Made by a program: the position numbers and the translations under genes. Positions 10,591 through 18,998 of a DNA stretch of 64,000 nucleotides are shown piece by piece. Each line of letters starts with the position of its first letter. Within the stretch, counting starts at the first letter, position 1. The notes beneath the pieces were generated by a model that saw only the letters and a program-made list of their open reading frames with translations, was not told the origin of the DNA and did no database searches. Source of the DNA: Prevotella vespertina (GTDB lineage: Bacteria > Bacteroidota > Bacteroidia > Bacteroidales > Bacteroidaceae); contig NZ_VVIQ01000008.1 in NCBI RefSeq assembly GCF_009728485.1, positions 58,588 to 122,587 of the forward strand. Reading direction: 5' to 3'.

Positions 10591-11341
10591 TAAACTCACA
10601 AAGAATTTCGGGGATAAGACAGTTGTGTCTATCCCCGAATTTTGTTTTCCAGCTAATGAGATTATAGGTTTGGTTGGAAATAATGGTGCAGGGAAAACAA
10701 CGCTTTTCCGTTTGATTCTTAATCTACTGAAAGCCAATGGAGGTTCAGTAGATTTCCTTTTCGAGGAATGTCAAGAAGATTCACCAGCAAATGGGCTTCC
10801 CCCCACTCCTTCAACAAAGTCGATTGCAAATTACGATAACGCATGGAAGAGCCAAATAACTGCCTATTTGGATGAAGCTTTCCTCATAGAATATCTCACA
10901 GCCGAGGAGTTCTTTTCATTTATTCTTAAAGCGCATAACATTCAAACAATAGGATTGGAGGAAAGGCTTGAGGATTATAGGGAGTTTCTAAGCAACGAAA
11001 TTCTTGGACAAACAAAATATATTCGTGAGCTTTCGGCGGGTAACAAACAGAAGGTTGGAATAGTAGCTGCCTTACTTCCCAAAGCAAGTGCCGTAATTCT
11101 GGACGAACCTTTCAACTTCCTTGATCCCAGTAGTCAGAATCTTCTTAAAAAGTTGTTAGTTGATTACAAAAATAAGTATCATGCCTCTGTCATCATCTCT
11201 AGTCACAATCTTCAACACACAATAGATATCAGTGACAGAGTTGTCTTGATGGAACATGGTGAGATTATCAAAAACATCGATCATATTACCCCTGAATCAA
11301 CAAAGATTTTAAGTGAATATTTCAAATCCGCTCGGACGTAA
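10571..11341 (+). CDS. ABC transporter ATP-binding protein (lone ATPase)
   Basis: A 256-residue protein from the ATG at 10571 ([16 protein letters not shown]); an alternative at 10541 is further inside secA. Walker A is GNNGAGKTT (about residues 32-40), the signature is [11 protein letters not shown], Walker B is [13 protein letters not shown], and the H-loop is ISSHNL. The sequence resembles the CcmA/YhaQ type that pairs with gene-encoded permeases, yet no permease gene follows, and the next gene is on the other strand. The 20-nt overlap with secA suggests coupled expression. The partner is either elsewhere in the genome or lost. Downstream lies a hairpin-ended 22-bp repeat array. Confidence 0.85.
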   Translation: MVAISINKLTKNFGDKTVVSIPEFCFPANEIIGLVGNNGAGKTTLFRLILNLLKANGGSVDFLFEECQEDSPANGLPPTPSTKSIANYDNAWKSQITAYLDEAFLIEYLTAEEFFSFILKAHNIQTIGLEERLEDYREFLSNEILGQTKYIRELSAGNKQKVGIVAALLPKASAVILDEPFNFLDPSSQNLLKKLLVDYKNKYHASVIISSHNLQHTIDISDRVVLMEHGEIIKNIDHITPESTKILSEYFKSART

Positions 11342-11366
11342 TTGGGAGCTTCAATAGGTAAGCTCG

Positions 11367-11452
11367 AAAAAACGTACCTCCGTTTTACTAAAAACGTACC
11401 TCCGTTTTCGATAAAATGTACCTCCGTTTTTATCAAAATGGAGGTACGTTTT
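11367..11452. repeat. 22-bp array A: three direct units plus one inverted unit
   Basis: Core GTACCTCCGTTTT occurs at 11374, 11396 and 11418 (period exactly 22) and inverted at 11435-11447. Each direct unit is a dyad, AAAACG-TACCTC-CGTTTT. The third and the inverted unit can pair over about 18 bp (11413-11430 with 11435-11452, loop TATC) and are followed by T residues. The array therefore also looks like the terminator between the convergent ABC ATPase and HHH-barrel genes. Confidence 0.85.
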
Positions 11453-11541
11453 TTATAAATCCTATATATGATTGATTTTCAATGGATTATAAAGTCCCTA
11501 ATTTTATCTATAAATTGGCACCTTTAGGCACGTCAAAATTA

Positions 11542-13536
11542 CTAGAATTTCCAGCGCATTTGTAGTTCTAAATCGGACTTTGTAGAGCCATTAATCTGTT
11601 GCAAACCTGATGAAATCTTATCACGATCAAAGTAACTGGTTGTAGAGGATTGGAGGATAAGCATTAGATTAGGAGACAGATCTGCACGTGCAAATAGAGC
11701 GTAATGTAAACCTATCCCATAGAATGAAGGAAAGGAAAACGAATAAAGCGGTCGGCGCTCATAGATATAGATGCGTGAAGAGAAATCATCTGTGTGAAAG
11801 TATCCGAGTAATGCTGTAAGTTGAAGCCACGAGTTGGGTACCCACGTAACGTTTTCGCTCGCCATGTATCCAATACTATTATTGAGGTTATGGTATACAG
11901 ATATATCGAATTGTGTTTTACTAACCCACGTTTTTGCCTTATAATTCAATGTTAATCGGCCGCGCTGAGTAATCTCATTGATAAGTGCTGTCTTATTGAA
12001 ATCGTCTTTCTCTCTCAATTTTAATTTATATCCAGCACATAAGGACCAAACTTTATGTGTGTAATATAGATTTAGGACATTATCCCAAGTATGACTAGCA
12101 GTATGCGATCCAAAACGAGGATGAGAAAAATAAGAATAATCAGTATAAGCTATGAGTGAAAGTCCATGTTTTATTTCCCAATTAGTTCCTAAGAGCAATC
12201 CATTTTCATTCTGAATCTTCCCGCCTTCGGCAAAACTACGTGCGAACAATCCCGTATAATCATAACGATAGTAACGTTGCATGGCTAATAATGATAAGTT
12301 CGACTTCACTTGAACAGAAATGTTATTGATTGTAGCCAATGTCCCTCCATTGCTGGTTGCAGTCTCACCTGTCAAACTCCAACGCTTACGCATATAGCTA
12401 TAGTTTATACCAACATTCCAAAAGTCATTGCCCGATGGCGCATAACGACGATAATACAGGTTTGTATTAGGATTAAGAGCTTTATCAAAGTGAGTGAAGA
12501 GTGCGGTCAATCCAAGAGCCAAACGACCACATCGCCAATTAAGATTACCTCCCGTTGTGAATTGGGAAGCGTTATCTTTCCGTTCCATCTCCTTCGCAGT
12601 GCGGTGATATCCAGTGTTAAGAATCGTCTTTATATCTCCGTCACTTGTTAATGTTGCATCAATCGTTCGATATGAGAGGAATGTGGTTAGATCTAAGTTG
12701 TGAGCAAGTTCGATGGTTGCAGCCACTCCCTGCAAATAGTTTATCGAAGAGCGAGAAGAATATACCCGAATCCCATTATTCTGTCTGCCCAACGTTGACA
12801 AAGTGGCATATTTACCAAAGCTCAAATTATTATTAATGACTAGTCCCTGTCCGAAACTTAGTTTGTATCTTCCCAGAACCAAGTTCTTTATTCTGCCCAG
12901 TTTACGCAGTTGGATATAAAAGCTATAGTGGTCATAGCCTAACTTATTCTTATTGGAAAAGAAGGGTTCTCCAGCATCTTGTGCCCCTATCAAACCCAGT
13001 TGGAAATAATCACTATAATGAAAGTTATATCTGAAGGAGTGACTATACGGATAGCCGAGATAGCCATTTCTATCACCTTTTCGCTGATAAAAAGGGGCTT
13101 TGAAAGTAAAGAGTAACGTGTGACGCCCTTTGCTTAGGATTTCTTTCAGACTGGGGAATGGTTTATTATCATTTACTGGCGACAGATAAACAAAGTAAGA
13201 GAGTAATTGTCTTCGCTGGAAGTCTAAGGACTCTATCATGGATAGCTCGCCTAACGTTCGCATTCCATGGTATTGATATACATACGCTTGGATATCTTCT
13301 ATTTGTTGGGCATTCAAGAAAGGGATACGCTCTAAGTCTTCACGTGTAGCAGTATTGAGGTCTAATGGGCGTTCCGAAAATTCGGACAATATTGCAAAGG
13401 CGTCCTCCTTCTCCGATTCAGTGACATCGCTCTCTGAATAAAGTTGTTCAAAATATTCCTCCCATGTCATGTTTTGCTGTGCAATGATGGGAATGGTGGA
13501 GCATAATATCAAACAAAAGAGTATTAGCCGTTTCAT
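11542..13536 (-). CDS. Exported helix-hairpin-helix plus beta-barrel-like protein
   Basis: A 664-residue protein with a signal peptide (MKRLILFCLILCSTIPIIAQ). Residues about 50-115 hold ComEA-like helix-hairpin-helix motifs (LNTATREDLERIPFLNAQQI and LGELSMIESLDF). From about 130 on there are repeated amphipathic strands ending with SDLELQMRWKF, which suggests an outer-membrane barrel. Proteins of this layout are common in Bacteroidetes and usually carry only the name 'helix-hairpin-helix domain-containing'. The HHH part could bind DNA at the periplasmic face, perhaps in uptake, but this is inference. It is last in a minus-strand run behind glgB and a membrane protein. Confidence 0.7.
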   Translation of the reverse strand: MKRLILFCLILCSTIPIIAQQNMTWEEYFEQLYSESDVTESEKEDAFAILSEFSERPLDLNTATREDLERIPFLNAQQIEDIQAYVYQYHGMRTLGELSMIESLDFQRRQLLSYFVYLSPVNDNKPFPSLKEILSKGRHTLLFTFKAPFYQRKGDRNGYLGYPYSHSFRYNFHYSDYFQLGLIGAQDAGEPFFSNKNKLGYDHYSFYIQLRKLGRIKNLVLGRYKLSFGQGLVINNNLSFGKYATLSTLGRQNNGIRVYSSRSSINYLQGVAATIELAHNLDLTTFLSYRTIDATLTSDGDIKTILNTGYHRTAKEMERKDNASQFTTGGNLNWRCGRLALGLTALFTHFDKALNPNTNLYYRRYAPSGNDFWNVGINYSYMRKRWSLTGETATSNGGTLATINNISVQVKSNLSLLAMQRYYRYDYTGLFARSFAEGGKIQNENGLLLGTNWEIKHGLSLIAYTDYSYFSHPRFGSHTASHTWDNVLNLYYTHKVWSLCAGYKLKLREKDDFNKTALINEITQRGRLTLNYKAKTWVSKTQFDISVYHNLNNSIGYMASENVTWVPNSWLQLTALLGYFHTDDFSSRIYIYERRPLYSFSFPSFYGIGLHYALFARADLSPNLMLILQSSTTSYFDRDKISSGLQQINGSTKSDLELQMRWKF

Positions 13537-13624
13537 AGATGCAAGGTTTTAGAAGAGTGTAATTAGGTAAAAGGTGGCTCATCCTAATGGGATGGAGATT
13601 GTAGAGAAAGGCTAGGAAAGACTT

Positions 13625-14581
13625 CTACTTTGAGAAGTAATATGCGGTATAACTACCTTTCTTGTAAGGTTTATCGGGTGTTAGTCTTTTCTGACGAAGC
13701 ACATAAAGATCGTAAGCCTCCTTATAATATCGAGGACGAAGACTATCTACTGGATAATATTGCGGTAAGTAACGAGCAAAATCATGGAGATTGCGATCAA
13801 GGAGGAAGCCTATTAATTGATAATTGGCAGAGGTGCGAGTTACCTTTAGTAGAACACTATCGGGCTGGAGCCAAGAGTGAACTCTGCCAGGACGTAAGGC
13901 TCTTCCCTCTCCTACCAAGGGATAGTAGAATAGACTATCAGCTAAGTGTCCTCTACGTGCGACCGCATACACTGTCAACATCGAAGTGACGGAATCGGTA
14001 TGTGGCATAGTCTTTACAACTTGTAATGCGCCTGCATAATCTCTCTTATCTATCAAAGCCTCAACCTTTGCACGCTGGTGATAATATTTATCGGTATTGC
14101 TGAAGAGTCCTGTGAACAAGAAGAACGAAAGAAAGATAGCTAAACTCACCCATGTTAATTGAGAGAATATACCAAAACTACGTAGCTCTGGTTCATAAGG
14201 CTCAAATCGCTTTGTCATTATCATGATAATCGCATAAAGGATAAGCAATAATGGCGCAATCCACAACCAACTGCCCAAAGTAACCCCTGTAGCGGTTGGT
14301 CTAATATCCGATACTATTGTCAAAAGAAGGAAAGAGGGAAAGTAGGTTAAAGCATAGCCACGCTTAGAGAGTTTCGTCCAAGAACTGATACCTACTTGCA
14401 ATAACTTTAAGGTAATTGTTATCAGTACTGCACCCAACAAAGGATTATAGAACGTTTGTCCCCCAGACGCTAAATGCTGTACAATCGTCATCACATCTGC
14501 TTGGAAGAAATAGAGATAGCAGAATGAGAATAAACAAAACAAAACAGCACATACTATGCGTATAAACCTACTTTCCATCAT
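13625..14581 (-). CDS. Multi-spanning membrane protein with C-terminal helical soluble domain
   Basis: A 318-residue protein with four or five hydrophobic segments (residues about 8-28, 45-62, 78-95, 100-122 and 140-160). A soluble domain of roughly 150 residues follows, with a TPR-like pattern (RAKVEALIDKRDYAGALQVV, then DSVTSMLTVYAVARRGHLA). I do not recognise the family. The start may be either of two adjacent Met codons. It begins 4 nt after the glgB stop and is probably cotranscribed. A link to glycogen metabolism is possible only by position. Confidence 0.55.
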   Translation of the reverse strand: MMESRFIRIVCAVLFCLFSFCYLYFFQADVMTIVQHLASGGQTFYNPLLGAVLITITLKLLQVGISSWTKLSKRGYALTYFPSFLLLTIVSDIRPTATGVTLGSWLWIAPLLLILYAIIMIMTKRFEPYEPELRSFGIFSQLTWVSLAIFLSFFLFTGLFSNTDKYYHQRAKVEALIDKRDYAGALQVVKTMPHTDSVTSMLTVYAVARRGHLADSLFYYPLVGEGRALRPGRVHSWLQPDSVLLKVTRTSANYQLIGFLLDRNLHDFARYLPQYYPVDSLRPRYYKEAYDLYVLRQKRLTPDKPYKKGSYTAYYFSK

Positions 14582-14585
14582 CTAC

Positions 14586-16664
14586 TTACTTCTTTTTCAA
14601 TACTACTGCACTGCGAGCAGGAATATATAACTTAAGCCATCCCTTATGTTGATCGGTATAAAGAGGGTCTGGGTTGGTGAAATGCTCTACAGAGTCATCA
14701 GCAAAGCCATTGCCTCCAAACTCTTTCGCATCTGAGTTTAACTCTACAACATAAGAACCTTCTGGTACTAAGAATCCATAATCAGCATAAGAACGAGTTG
14801 GTGAGAAGTTGAACACAAACAATAGTTCTCCCCTACTGAAAGCTAATATTTGATCTCCGTCGTTATGCCATATCTCTTGTAAAGGCGTTGCATTAAATTT
14901 CTTCTCACTCTTTATAACCTCTAACATCTTACGATCGAAGTCACCAAGATAATGATAACAGAGTTCTTTATTATCCACGAGATTCCACTGTCTGCGAGCA
15001 TACTTATAACTCCAACCATTGCCCTCACGTGGGAAATCAATCCATTCTGGATGACCGAACTCATTACCCATGAAGTTGAGATAGCCACCATTCATAGCCG
15101 CAATAGTTGCCAAACGAATCATCTTGTGTAATGCTATACCACGATGAGCCATTTCATTCTCATCTCCCTTACGGAAATGCCAATACATATCGGCATCTAT
15201 CAAACGGAAGATAATCGTTTTATCTCCAACAAGTGCTTGATCGTGAGATTCGCAATAAGAAATGGTTTTCTCATCCGCACGTCGATTCTTTATTTCCCAA
15301 TAGATAGATGATGGCTTCCAAGCCTCGTCTGGCAATTCTTTAATGGTCTTAATCCAATAGTCAGGGATATTCATTGCCATACGATAATCAAAACCATAGC
15401 CACCATCCTTAAACTTTGCCGCTAATCCTGGCATACCAGAAACTTCTTCTGCAATCGTGATAGCATGCTTGTTTACTTCGTGAATAAGACAATTAGCAAG
15501 CGTCAGATAACAAATAGCATTATCATCCTGATGTCCATTGAAGTAATCACCATAGTCACAGAAAGCTTCGCCCAAACCATGACTATAATAAAGCATGGAG
15601 GTCACACCATCAAAGCGGAAGCCGTCAAAGTGATACTCGTCTAACCAATACTTACAATTAGACAATAAGAAATGAAGTACATCATCCTTACCATAATCAA
15701 AGCATAGAGAATCCCAAGCTGGATGTTCGTGTCGATCTCCTGGATAGAAGTATTGGTTAGGATCACCAGCAAGGTTTCCTAGTCCTTCCACCTCATTCTT
15801 TACAGCGTGCGAATGGACTATATCCATAATAACAGCTATCCCATTGCAATGTGCTTCATCAATAAGTGCTTTCAGCTCTTCGGGAGTACCAAAACGGGAA
15901 CTAGCCGCAAAGAAAGAACTAACATGATAACCAAAGCTACCATAATAAGGATGTTCTTGGATTGCCATAATCTGAATAGCATTATAACCATCCTTTATAA
16001 TACGTGGCAGAACATTCTCACGGAATTCTGTATATGAACCAACCTTTTCTGCATCTTGTGACATTCCAATATGACACTCGTAAATCAGTAGTGGATCGGT
16101 GCTAGGTTTAAAGTTTTTCTTCTTCCAAACGTATGGTTCTTCAACATTCCATACCTGTGCTGAGAATATCTTTGTATTCTCATCTTGTACAACACGCTGT
16201 GCCCAAGCTGGAATGCGCTCTCCTTCTCCACCATTCCAATGAACTCGCATCTTATAGTATTGTCCATGCTCCATTGCATGAACAGGAAGACGCAACTCCC
16301 AATTACCTGTGCCTTCAATACGCTTACATTTGTAAGAGGGTAACTCGTTCCAACCATTGAAATCGCCTACAAGATAGATATCTGTAGCGTTAGGTGCCCA
16401 CTCCCTAAAGACCCAGCCTTCATCGGTAAGATGTAGACCATAATAGTTATATCCATTGGCAAAATCAGAAAGGGTCATCTTCCCGTCTTGCGTCAGTTGC
16501 TTGATTTTCCAAAGCGCATGCTCATGCCGCCCACGTATAATATCTTCATACGGAGATAAATATGAGTCGTTCTTAACAAGCCCAATATGAGCTGGTGCGC
16601 TCTTACTCTTCTTCTTTACAACATCTTTAGGTGCACTCTTAGTTATACTCTTCTTTGTAACCAT
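14586..16664 (-). CDS. glgB: 1,4-alpha-glucan branching enzyme
   Basis: A 692-residue protein. After a Lys/Ser-rich N-terminal 20 residues comes a CBM48 domain (about 60-170; FREWAPNATDIYLVGDFNGW). Then a GH13 barrel has the four conserved regions, visible as IMDIVHSH, FDGFRFDGVTSMLY (nucleophile Asp), TIAEEVSGMPG (acid Glu) and YCESHDQALVGDK, and it ends in an all-beta C-domain. This is the eukaryote-like GH13_8 type common in Bacteroidetes. It makes alpha-1,6 branches in glycogen in the cytoplasm. It lies 40 nt after the MORN gene and 4 nt before the membrane protein, consistent with one transcript from the promoter near 17870. Confidence 0.95.
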   Translation of the reverse strand: MVTKKSITKSAPKDVVKKKSKSAPAHIGLVKNDSYLSPYEDIIRGRHEHALWKIKQLTQDGKMTLSDFANGYNYYGLHLTDEGWVFREWAPNATDIYLVGDFNGWNELPSYKCKRIEGTGNWELRLPVHAMEHGQYYKMRVHWNGGEGERIPAWAQRVVQDENTKIFSAQVWNVEEPYVWKKKNFKPSTDPLLIYECHIGMSQDAEKVGSYTEFRENVLPRIIKDGYNAIQIMAIQEHPYYGSFGYHVSSFFAASSRFGTPEELKALIDEAHCNGIAVIMDIVHSHAVKNEVEGLGNLAGDPNQYFYPGDRHEHPAWDSLCFDYGKDDVLHFLLSNCKYWLDEYHFDGFRFDGVTSMLYYSHGLGEAFCDYGDYFNGHQDDNAICYLTLANCLIHEVNKHAITIAEEVSGMPGLAAKFKDGGYGFDYRMAMNIPDYWIKTIKELPDEAWKPSSIYWEIKNRRADEKTISYCESHDQALVGDKTIIFRLIDADMYWHFRKGDENEMAHRGIALHKMIRLATIAAMNGGYLNFMGNEFGHPEWIDFPREGNGWSYKYARRQWNLVDNKELCYHYLGDFDRKMLEVIKSEKKFNATPLQEIWHNDGDQILAFSRGELLFVFNFSPTRSYADYGFLVPEGSYVVELNSDAKEFGGNGFADDSVEHFTNPDPLYTDQHKGWLKLYIPARSAVVLKKK

Positions 16665-16704
16665 GGTAAATGTATTTTGTTCGTTATTATATTTTTAAGT
16701 TAAG

Positions 16705-17820
16705 CTAGTTGACGTGACGTTTTCCATTCTCATAATATCCGATGGCAGTAATCTTACCATTCTTGTCTCGCTCTATGAACTTTCCATCACGTTGGTTGTC
16801 CTTATAGTTGCCTTCAAAGCGTACGCCATTAGCAGTTTCTTCAATAGCACTACCATTTCGTTTACCATTATGATAGTTTCCCTTGAACTTGCTTCCATCA
16901 ACATAGTGAATGATAACAAGCCCTTCAACTTCACCATTCTTGAACTGCCCTTCATAGACGTCCTTATTCTTCTTAGTCAACTTTCCTTGCCCATTCTGCA
17001 AATCCTTTTCCCAATAACCTGTATATATATCCCCATTATGCCAGGACATCGTACCAAAACCAGACTTCATTCCATTTAGGAAATGACCTGTGTATTGATC
17101 TCCATTCTTATATTGGAAAATACCTTGCCCTGTGCGCTGACCATCTACATATTCACCTTCATAAACCTCGCCATCCTTGAACTTGTAGATACCCTTACCA
17201 TTCTGAAGGTCATTCTTCCATTCACCATCGTATTTATCACCATCCGAATAGATATAAACGCCCTTACCTTCTTTCATGTTATTAACCCAGTTACCCGTAA
17301 ACGAAGAATGATCCGTCCACTTAAAACAGCCGTCTCCGTTCTTCATATCATTTGCCCACATACCATCGTATGAGGCTCCATTTGCGAAGATATACTTACC
17401 AGCTCCACTGCGTTTATCATGTTCCCAATTACCTATATACTTGTCTCCATTGTAATAAAACATGGTGCCTTGACCTTGTTGATAATCTTTATACCACAAG
17501 CCTTCATATCGGTTTCCATTCGAAAAATAAAAGGTTCCCATTCCATGTTGCTGATTCTGGAACCATTGTCCAACATACTTCTCACCATCAGCAAAGATAT
17601 AAGTACCATCCCCATGGCGCAAACCTTTCATATACTCGCCTTCATAGACATCCTTATTCTTGTAGACCGTCTTACCTTTACCATTAGGCTTCCCTCGGAA
17701 CATCTGCCCACGGTAATTCCCCCCATCACTGGTAACACACGCCCCTATCTCTATCTTCTGCGCAAAGACTGAAAGAGAAGTTAGAAGTAATAGTAATATA
17801 ATAAGATATCTATTTCTCAC
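16705..17820 (-). CDS. Exported MORN-repeat protein
   Basis: A 371-residue protein with a signal peptide (RYLIILLLLLTSLSVFA, cleavage before QKIE). About 14 MORN repeats of roughly 23 residues follow, with the pattern YxGxW-x(5)-GxG, for example YEGEYMKGLRHGDG, YVGQWFQNQQHGMG and FTGNWVNNMKEGKG. MORN proteins are scaffold or membrane-associated beta-hairpin sheets; no enzymatic function is implied. It is first in a run with glgB and has a good -7 element upstream. A role in the periplasm or at the membrane is inferred from the signal peptide. Confidence 0.85.
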   Translation of the reverse strand: MRNRYLIILLLLLTSLSVFAQKIEIGACVTSDGGNYRGQMFRGKPNGKGKTVYKNKDVYEGEYMKGLRHGDGTYIFADGEKYVGQWFQNQQHGMGTFYFSNGNRYEGLWYKDYQQGQGTMFYYNGDKYIGNWEHDKRSGAGKYIFANGASYDGMWANDMKNGDGCFKWTDHSSFTGNWVNNMKEGKGVYIYSDGDKYDGEWKNDLQNGKGIYKFKDGEVYEGEYVDGQRTGQGIFQYKNGDQYTGHFLNGMKSGFGTMSWHNGDIYTGYWEKDLQNGQGKLTKKNKDVYEGQFKNGEVEGLVIIHYVDGSKFKGNYHNGKRNGSAIEETANGVRFEGNYKDNQRDGKFIERDKNGKITAIGYYENGKRHVN

Positions 17821-17868
17821 GCCATTCAGTTTTAAAGTAATTGTACAGGCTTAAACACCCGACGTCTG

Positions 17869-17876
17869 CAAAGATA
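17869..17876 (-). promoter_or_regulatory. -7 promoter element for MORN-glgB
   Basis: TATCTTTG on the minus strand, 49 nt before the ATG at 17820. Confidence 0.6.
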
Positions 17877-18029
17877 AAGAATTTCAATGAAAGTCACAAA
17901 TTAATAAATCCTTTTTAAAGCTGTATCTTCAAACTTTTAAGCAAGGGCGTGAATCAACATCAGTATTAAAGATCAATGGGCAAAGGCAAAACTAATACTT
18001 AAAGTTACCAAAGCATAATACTTTTATTT

Positions 18030-18225
18030 TATACAAAAGCCCCACCCCGTTAGGCGCCCCCCTCTCTGTAGGAGAGGGGCTGGGGGTGAGGCCGTACCAC
18101 AGGAGCGAGAGAACCAAATTAATACACTAGTTTTGAAAGACATTAATTTCACAATTAATATAATCGAGTTGTCTTATTACAGAACGATTGATACCCTGAA
18201 TCAATCTATTTAAATGCTCCCGTGG
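18030..18225. repeat. R element, copy 1 (3' flank of fimbrillin module 1)
   Basis: Copy 2 is at 49537-49702 in the same orientation. The stretch from 18104 to 18204 (gcgagagaaccaaatt to ataccctgaatcaa) matches copy 2 with no substitution and one missing base. The left part differs: it carries a short GC-rich palindrome here (ctctctgtaggagagggg, 18062-18079) and another palindrome in copy 2. It is noncoding as far as I can see. Confidence 0.85.
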
Positions 18226-18328
18226 CACGTTTATCTAGAAGCAGAACCTGTCATAAGAAATGTGTTCTTATATCATTCTGCCTAAAGCCTTGTTCTTCTG
18301 TTACGATGTTCCTATAAGCAACGCAAAA

Positions 18329-18392
18329 AATTCTTCGCGAAGAAAATTAAAATTGTTCGCGAAGAATTTCGAATTTCTTCGCGAACAATTTT
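18329..18392. repeat. 22-bp array G with TTCGCGAA palindrome, terminator-like
   Basis: TTCGCGAA occurs at 18334, 18356 and 18378, period exactly 22. Unit 1 is the 14-bp palindrome TTCTTCGCGAAGAA. Units 2 and 3 pair with each other (AATTGTTCGCGAAGAA with its complement, 8-nt loop). On the minus strand the array ends in a T run, so it can terminate the HU-like gene transcript. Confidence 0.8.
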
Positions 18393-18426
18393 TTTGTTGT
18401 TTTAGCAGAATCTCAAAAATCCGTTA

Positions 18427-18906
18427 TCATCCTTCTGTTACAGGACCTGAAGGCTCTGTTCCTTCTGCTTTCTTTTTCTCTTTCTTTCCTTTCTTTTCTT
18501 TCTTCTCCTTTGGTGCTACTTGTTCATACGTAACATCATTCAGAGTGAAATACTTCGCAGAGGCAAGGAACTTTATAACAGGTTTCTCGATATGCTGCTG
18601 TGCACGAAACTGCTCAACACTCTCTACTGCCTTGCTCTTAAACGAGGGTGTCAACGTTCCCATGTCGCCAAACTCCACAATGTCACCATTGGCAACGATG
18701 TCACGGGCGGTTTCACTTGCAAGATTCAGCACAGCAGCTACCTCCTGCGCATTAAAGGTTGTTGACTTAGCAATGCGTTCGCAAAAGTTGCGGAAGTCTA
18801 CACGGTGCCTACCAGTTGGACGAGCAACAATTACAGTCTTTCCAGCCTGCTTACCGATGTTCAGCTTCTGCTCTCTCAAGAAAAATTGAATTGGTTTGTT
18901 AGCCAT
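18427..18906 (-). CDS. HU-like DNA-binding protein of fimbrillin module 1
   Basis: A 159-residue protein. Residues about 1-125 follow the HU/IHF-like fold of Bacteroidetes (VDFRNFCERIAKSTTFNAQE as the helical dimer part, FGDMGTLTPSFKSKAVE as the saddle strands). The tail is highly basic then acidic (many KKEKK repeats, residues about 130-150), which suggests extra DNA contact. It belongs to the long HU variants seen across Bacteroidales. It lies 92 nt after the fimbrillin gene stop, with a perfect hairpin in the gap. A different HU-like gene sits in the same place in the other module at 49860. A role in nucleoid structure or local regulation is inferred. Confidence 0.75.
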   Translation of the reverse strand: MANKPIQFFLREQKLNIGKQAGKTVIVARPTGRHRVDFRNFCERIAKSTTFNAQEVAAVLNLASETARDIVANGDIVEFGDMGTLTPSFKSKAVESVEQFRAQQHIEKPVIKFLASAKYFTLNDVTYEQVAPKEKKEKKGKKEKKKAEGTEPSGPVTEG

Positions 18907-18937
18907 ATTATCATTAAGGCGGTCTCTGTTTGTGATA

Positions 18938-18972
18938 GCTCCGTGGGCTCGAGACCTTTTCGCCCACGGAGC
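18938..18972. other. Perfect 11-bp hairpin between fimbrillin and HU-like genes
   Basis: GCTCCGTGGGC (18938-18948) is complementary to GCCCACGGAGC (18962-18972) with a 13-nt loop. No T run follows on either strand, so a terminator is unlikely; an mRNA processing or stability element between the two genes is possible. Confidence 0.7.
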
Positions 18973-18998
18973 GTTTGTGAATATTAAGGATTATCGTT

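Larger units (their letters stand above)
17821..18426. other. 606-bp intergenic stretch with promoter, repeat element and 22-bp array
   Basis: It holds the MORN-glgB promoter (17869), about 150 bp of AT-rich sequence with no feature seen, the R repeat element (18030-18225), and array G (18329-18392), which doubles as a terminator for the HU-like gene. No coding region is supported. Confidence 0.7.

Noticed and set aside
10261..10737. 158-codon frame opposite the secA end and the ABC ATPase start
   Set aside because: Antisense to two certain genes and without recognisable features.
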